A stretch of 64,000 nt of DNA from Actinoplanes sandaracinus (GTDB taxonomy: Bacteria; Actinomycetota; Actinomycetes; Mycobacteriales; Micromonosporaceae), in the NCBI RefSeq assembly GCF_030009775.1, contig NZ_JASCTH010000020.1, positions 141,071 through 205,070 on the forward strand. The letters are read 5' to 3'. The notes beneath the pieces are model-generated. The model saw nothing but the letters and a program-made list of their open reading frames with translations. It was not told where the DNA came from and searched no databases. Position 1 is the first letter of the stretch; each line of letters begins with the position of its first letter. A program made the position numbers and the translations under genes. Of the stretch, positions 61,886-64,000 are shown piece after piece.

Positions 61886-62011
61886 ACGTGCGTCGATGCT
61901 CGCGCGGTGCTCAACTGGATCCGGGCCCGCGGGTGGTACGGCGACGTCATGCTCAGCACGATCCAGTTCGGCTACGAGATCACCTCGTCGAGCGGCGGCT
62001 TGAACTTCGTC
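61886..62011 (+). pseudogene. Relic of a GH12 endoglucanase (C-terminal end)
   Basis: One frame reads VDARAVLNWIRARGWYGDVM, then LSTIQFGYEITSSSGGLNF. This matches the end of secreted family 12 glucanases (W...RGW...QFGFEITS..G...F). A TAG closes the frame at once on the left, and the right side runs into unrelated sequence. Only about 40 residues remain. Confidence 0.5.
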
Positions 62012-62123
62012 ACCACAGCTACTCGGCCTCGGCTGCGTGACGCATGCCTGGCTGACAGGCGGTCCATAGCCTTCGGTGTTTGCATGGCCGGGTACCCCCA
62101 CCGAGCGGCATATCGGAGGAATC

Positions 62124-63110
62124 GTGAAACACCGTCCGACCTATCAGGGACGCCCACTCGCCAAGCCCGAGGAGGAGGTGTTCGACCAGGGCCTCGGGTT
62201 CGACCTGGGCACCCTGATGGGGCGGCGGCAGATCCTGCGGGCCTTCGGCGTCGGCGCGGCGACGCTCGGACTGGCCGCCTGCACCTCGCCGTCGTCGGAG
62301 CCGGCCGCCTCAGCCGCCTCGTCCGGGTCCACCGCCGCCACGAACTCGGCGGAGATCCCGGACGAGACGGCCGGTCCCTATCCGGGTGACGGGTCGAACG
62401 GGCCGGACGCGCTGGAGCAGAGCGGCATCGTCCGCAGCGACATCCGGACCAGCTTCGGCGAGGGCAGTGCCACGGCCGAGGGTGTGCCGATGACCCTGGA
62501 GCTGACGATCAAGGACCTCGCCGAGGGCGGGACCGCGTTCGCCGGGGCCGCCGTCTACGTCTGGCACTGTGACCGGGCCGGCCGGTACTCGATGTACTCC
62601 GAAGGCGTCACCGCGGAGAACTACCTGCGCGGCGTGCAGATCGCCGACGCCGCCGGCAAGGTGAGGTTCACCAGCATCTTCCCGGCCTACTACCCCGGCC
62701 GGTGGCCGCACATCCACTTCGAGGTGTTCCCGGACGAGGCGAGCATCGCCGACTCGACCAAGGGGATCGCCACCTCACAGGTGGCGATCCCCAAGGAATA
62801 CTGCGACACCGTCTTCAAGCAGGCGGGGTACGAGTCCTCGGTCACCAACCTGGCCCGGCTCACCCTGGCGACCGACAACGTGTTCGGTGACGACTCGGCG
62901 GCGAGGCAGCTCGCCACCGTCACGGGCGATGTCAGCAGTGGGTACGCCGTGGCGCTCAGCGTGGGTGTGGATACCATGACGTCACCCGCCGCCGGCGGTG
63001 GCGCGGCACGCCGCGGTGGCGGACAGGGCCGGCCCGGCGGAGCCCCGCCGAGCGGCGGCCCTGGTGGCGGCCCCGGTGGCACCCCGCCCTCGGGTGCGCC
63101 GCCGGCCTGA
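62124..63110 (+). CDS. Intradiol ring-cleavage dioxygenase-fold lipoprotein
   Basis: 328 residues. After about 30 cytoplasmic-looking residues comes MGRRQILRAFGVGAATLGL then AACTS, a Tat signal with lipobox. The catalytic-type domain has DETAGPYPGDGSNG, AVYVWHCDRAGRYSMYS with the first Fe-ligand tyrosine region, TSIFPAYYPGRWPHIHFEV with a tyrosine and the two histidines (about 186-201), and ends near 290. A Gly/Pro-rich tail follows. Such surface intradiol-like proteins are common in actinomycetes. Attack on catechol-type aromatics is plausible but unproven. Start GTG 62124 after GGAGGAATC. Confidence 0.82.
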   Translation: MKHRPTYQGRPLAKPEEEVFDQGLGFDLGTLMGRRQILRAFGVGAATLGLAACTSPSSEPAASAASSGSTAATNSAEIPDETAGPYPGDGSNGPDALEQSGIVRSDIRTSFGEGSATAEGVPMTLELTIKDLAEGGTAFAGAAVYVWHCDRAGRYSMYSEGVTAENYLRGVQIADAAGKVRFTSIFPAYYPGRWPHIHFEVFPDEASIADSTKGIATSQVAIPKEYCDTVFKQAGYESSVTNLARLTLATDNVFGDDSAARQLATVTGDVSSGYAVALSVGVDTMTSPAAGGGAARRGGGQGRPGGAPPSGGPGGGPGGTPPSGAPPA

Positions 63111-63140
63111 CCTGACACGAGGTCTCCGGGAGTCTTTCTG

Positions 63141-63596
63141 ATGGCTGAGGGGATAACCGGGCGGTTCAGCTGGGAGACCGAGCGAGTGCTCCGTGACGCA
63201 GAGTGGTATCCCGGTAGGAGTGTTGCTCCCCGGAGGTGGACTTCATTGCTGGCCGCCGAAGGATTCCGAGTTCACGCTGCTGCGGAGGAGTTCTTGTCGG
63301 AATTCGGTGGGCTGGCGGTTGATGTCAGCGGCTCCGGCCTCACCTGCGCACGTGAGCCGTTCTCGCTCTACCCCACCTCTTGCAGCGGGGAAGAGGATCG
63401 CATCGCAGAGTGGGGAGTCGATCTTGGGAAGCATTTCTATCCTCTGGGTGAGTCCAGCCGGCGCGAGTTCTTCATCGTCATGGACGAGGACGGTGGAATC
63501 TTTCTCATGATGGATCGCGTCGGCGCTCTGGGCGTGCGGGAGCGAGGGTTGGAAAGCCTGGTCCGGGGGATTGCTCCGGAGTGGCTTCCCGAGTGA
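63141..63596 (+). CDS. SUKH-3 domain protein (immunity-like)
   Basis: 151 residues. VLRDAEWYPGRSVAPRRW, LAAEGFRVHAAAEEFLSEFG, GLAVDVSG, and the later CSGEEDRIAEWGVDLGKHF and VMDEDGGIFLMMDRV are the SUKH-3 pattern. These proteins neutralise polymorphic toxins; many also occur singly, as here. No toxin gene lies beside it in the window. GGGAG lies eight bases before ATG 63141. Confidence 0.8.
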   Translation: MAEGITGRFSWETERVLRDAEWYPGRSVAPRRWTSLLAAEGFRVHAAAEEFLSEFGGLAVDVSGSGLTCAREPFSLYPTSCSGEEDRIAEWGVDLGKHFYPLGESSRREFFIVMDEDGGIFLMMDRVGALGVRERGLESLVRGIAPEWLPE

Positions 63597-63816
63597 TCGC
63601 GGCGGGTCTGGATGTCGGCAGCTCTACGCTGATCGGTCCTTGCCGGACGGCGGCCCGCCACCTACGCCATAGTCGCCACGCCGGCCGTGTCGCGATGTTG
63701 TCGAGTTGACCGATGCCAGGGCAGCGATCCGCAACGCTTGCGGCTGCGGAAGCGCTCGCTGTCGACCATGCGAAGCGGAGTTGACGGCGGCGATCAGTGG
63801 AGACGGGGCGCGGCGG
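63597..63816. other. Gap without a supported gene
   Basis: No start, ribosome site or family feature is seen on either strand between the SUKH-3 gene and the AbfB-like fragment. Confidence 0.4.
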
Positions 63817-63935
63817 GACGCTTCCTTCCGTACCGTCGCGGGTCTGTCCGATCCTCGCTGTCATTCGTTCGAAGCGGTCAATCAACCGGGCCGGTTCCTG
63901 CGGCATGCGGGCAGTGTGGTGCGGCTCCGCGCCGT
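63817..63935 (+). pseudogene. AbfB-domain fragment (arabinofuranose-binding)
   Basis: The frame reads DASFRTVAGLSDPRCHSFEA then VNQPGRFLRHAGSVVRL, the repeat unit of the alpha-L-arabinofuranosidase B domain (DATFR...GL....SFeSvN.PGrYLRH). The reading continues open to the window edge but loses similarity at about 63940. No gene start is seen before it. It is a relic or part of a broken gene. Confidence 0.55.
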
Positions 63936-63972
63936 TACCGGTGGATCGTTCGCGGGCGCCCCACCCGGAAAG

Positions 63973-63993
63973 GCGGGGGGGCCGCCCCCCCGC
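63973..63993. repeat. Perfect G7/C7 inverted repeat near the window end
   Basis: GCGGGGGGG, a CCG loop and CCCCCCCGC form a nine-bp stem. It could be a terminator or a place where sequencing is unreliable. Confidence 0.5.
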
Positions 63994-64000
63994 GCGGGCG

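Noticed and set aside
61907..62389. 160-codon frame starting within the GH12 relic
   Set aside because: Only its first 35 codons resemble a protein family; the rest runs through the start of the dioxygenase gene in another frame.
63505..63906. 133-codon frame on the minus strand over the SUKH-3 end and the last gap
   Set aside because: No family features, overlaps a well-supported gene, and the AbfB-like reading lies on the opposite strand.
1..64000. CRISPR arrays, tRNA or rRNA genes, and prophage structural genes
   Set aside because: No array of spaced palindromic repeats, no cloverleaf or rRNA motif and no phage capsid/terminase-like protein was recognised. The repeats found are short tandem or direct repeats with other explanations.

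Overview
The window is very GC-rich (about 70% or more) and tightly packed. GTG starts are frequent, stop-start overlaps are of the ATGA/GTGA type, and several lipoproteins carry Tat-like twin arginines. It contains hybrid kinases, a Hanks kinase-diguanylate cyclase, an AftD-like arabinosyltransferase with a DUF2613 neighbour, an SCO7613-type membrane protein and type VII-like small proteins. Together these point to a filamentous actinomycete of the Micromonosporaceae, most like Actinoplanes. That is inference from gene content; no rRNA or tRNA gene was seen.

Layout. 1-8700: end of a methyltransferase gene, a VanW-family wall protein, two divergent hybrid histidine kinases, and a TerC membrane protein behind a yybP-ykoY-type (Mn2+) riboswitch. 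8770-12400: a hydrolase-fold protein lacking its catalytic residues, an MFS exporter, a BD-FAE-like esterase and a lipoprotein metallo-beta-lactamase-fold hydrolase. 12524-17746: one 1740-residue protein joining a Ser/Thr kinase, an AAA ATPase, a helical repeat region, two GAF-like regions and a diguanylate cyclase. 17919-23340: an M15 peptidase, then a lower-GC segment with an FtsX-ectodomain lipoprotein, an orphan WXG/type VII-like operon, a ricin-type lectin, a DUF7336 protein and a transposase relic. This segment is bounded by two near-identical 27-bp copies of the peptidase gene's 3' end. 23574-26322: an AI-2E-family permease and a secreted haem peroxidase.

26399-43807 is a cell-surface polysaccharide region. 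A leftward operon encodes a nucleotide-sugar dehydrogenase, a GT2, an epimerase and a flippase. Rightward genes encode two polytopic membrane proteins, DUF2613, a VWA/substrate-binding-like protein, AftD fused to a methyltransferase, and DUF3068. A GT1 gene lies between them. The likely job is to make sugar nucleotides, assemble and flip lipid-linked glycans, and add arabinofuranose in the wall; this fits the arabinose known from walls of this family.

43903-48592 is an assimilatory nitrate reductase fused to a flavoprotein reductase, behind a GlnR-box-like site. 48655-52186 looks like a decayed Tn3-type element: transposase-like and resolvase relics flank an RHH-Clp_N regulator, a class C beta-lactamase-fold hydrolase and a helix-turn-helix protein, with a 12-bp-period operator between the first two. 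52592-64000 holds a giant zinc-ribbon membrane protein, several secreted proteins (one with 57-bp tandem repeats), a GNAT acetyltransferase, a truncated SAM methyltransferase, an intradiol-dioxygenase-fold lipoprotein, a SUKH-3 immunity-like protein, and relics of a GH12 glucanase and an AbfB domain. Most genes are ordinary chromosomal accessory genes. The oddities are fusions, relics and repeat operators rather than a prophage or CRISPR locus, and none of the latter was seen.
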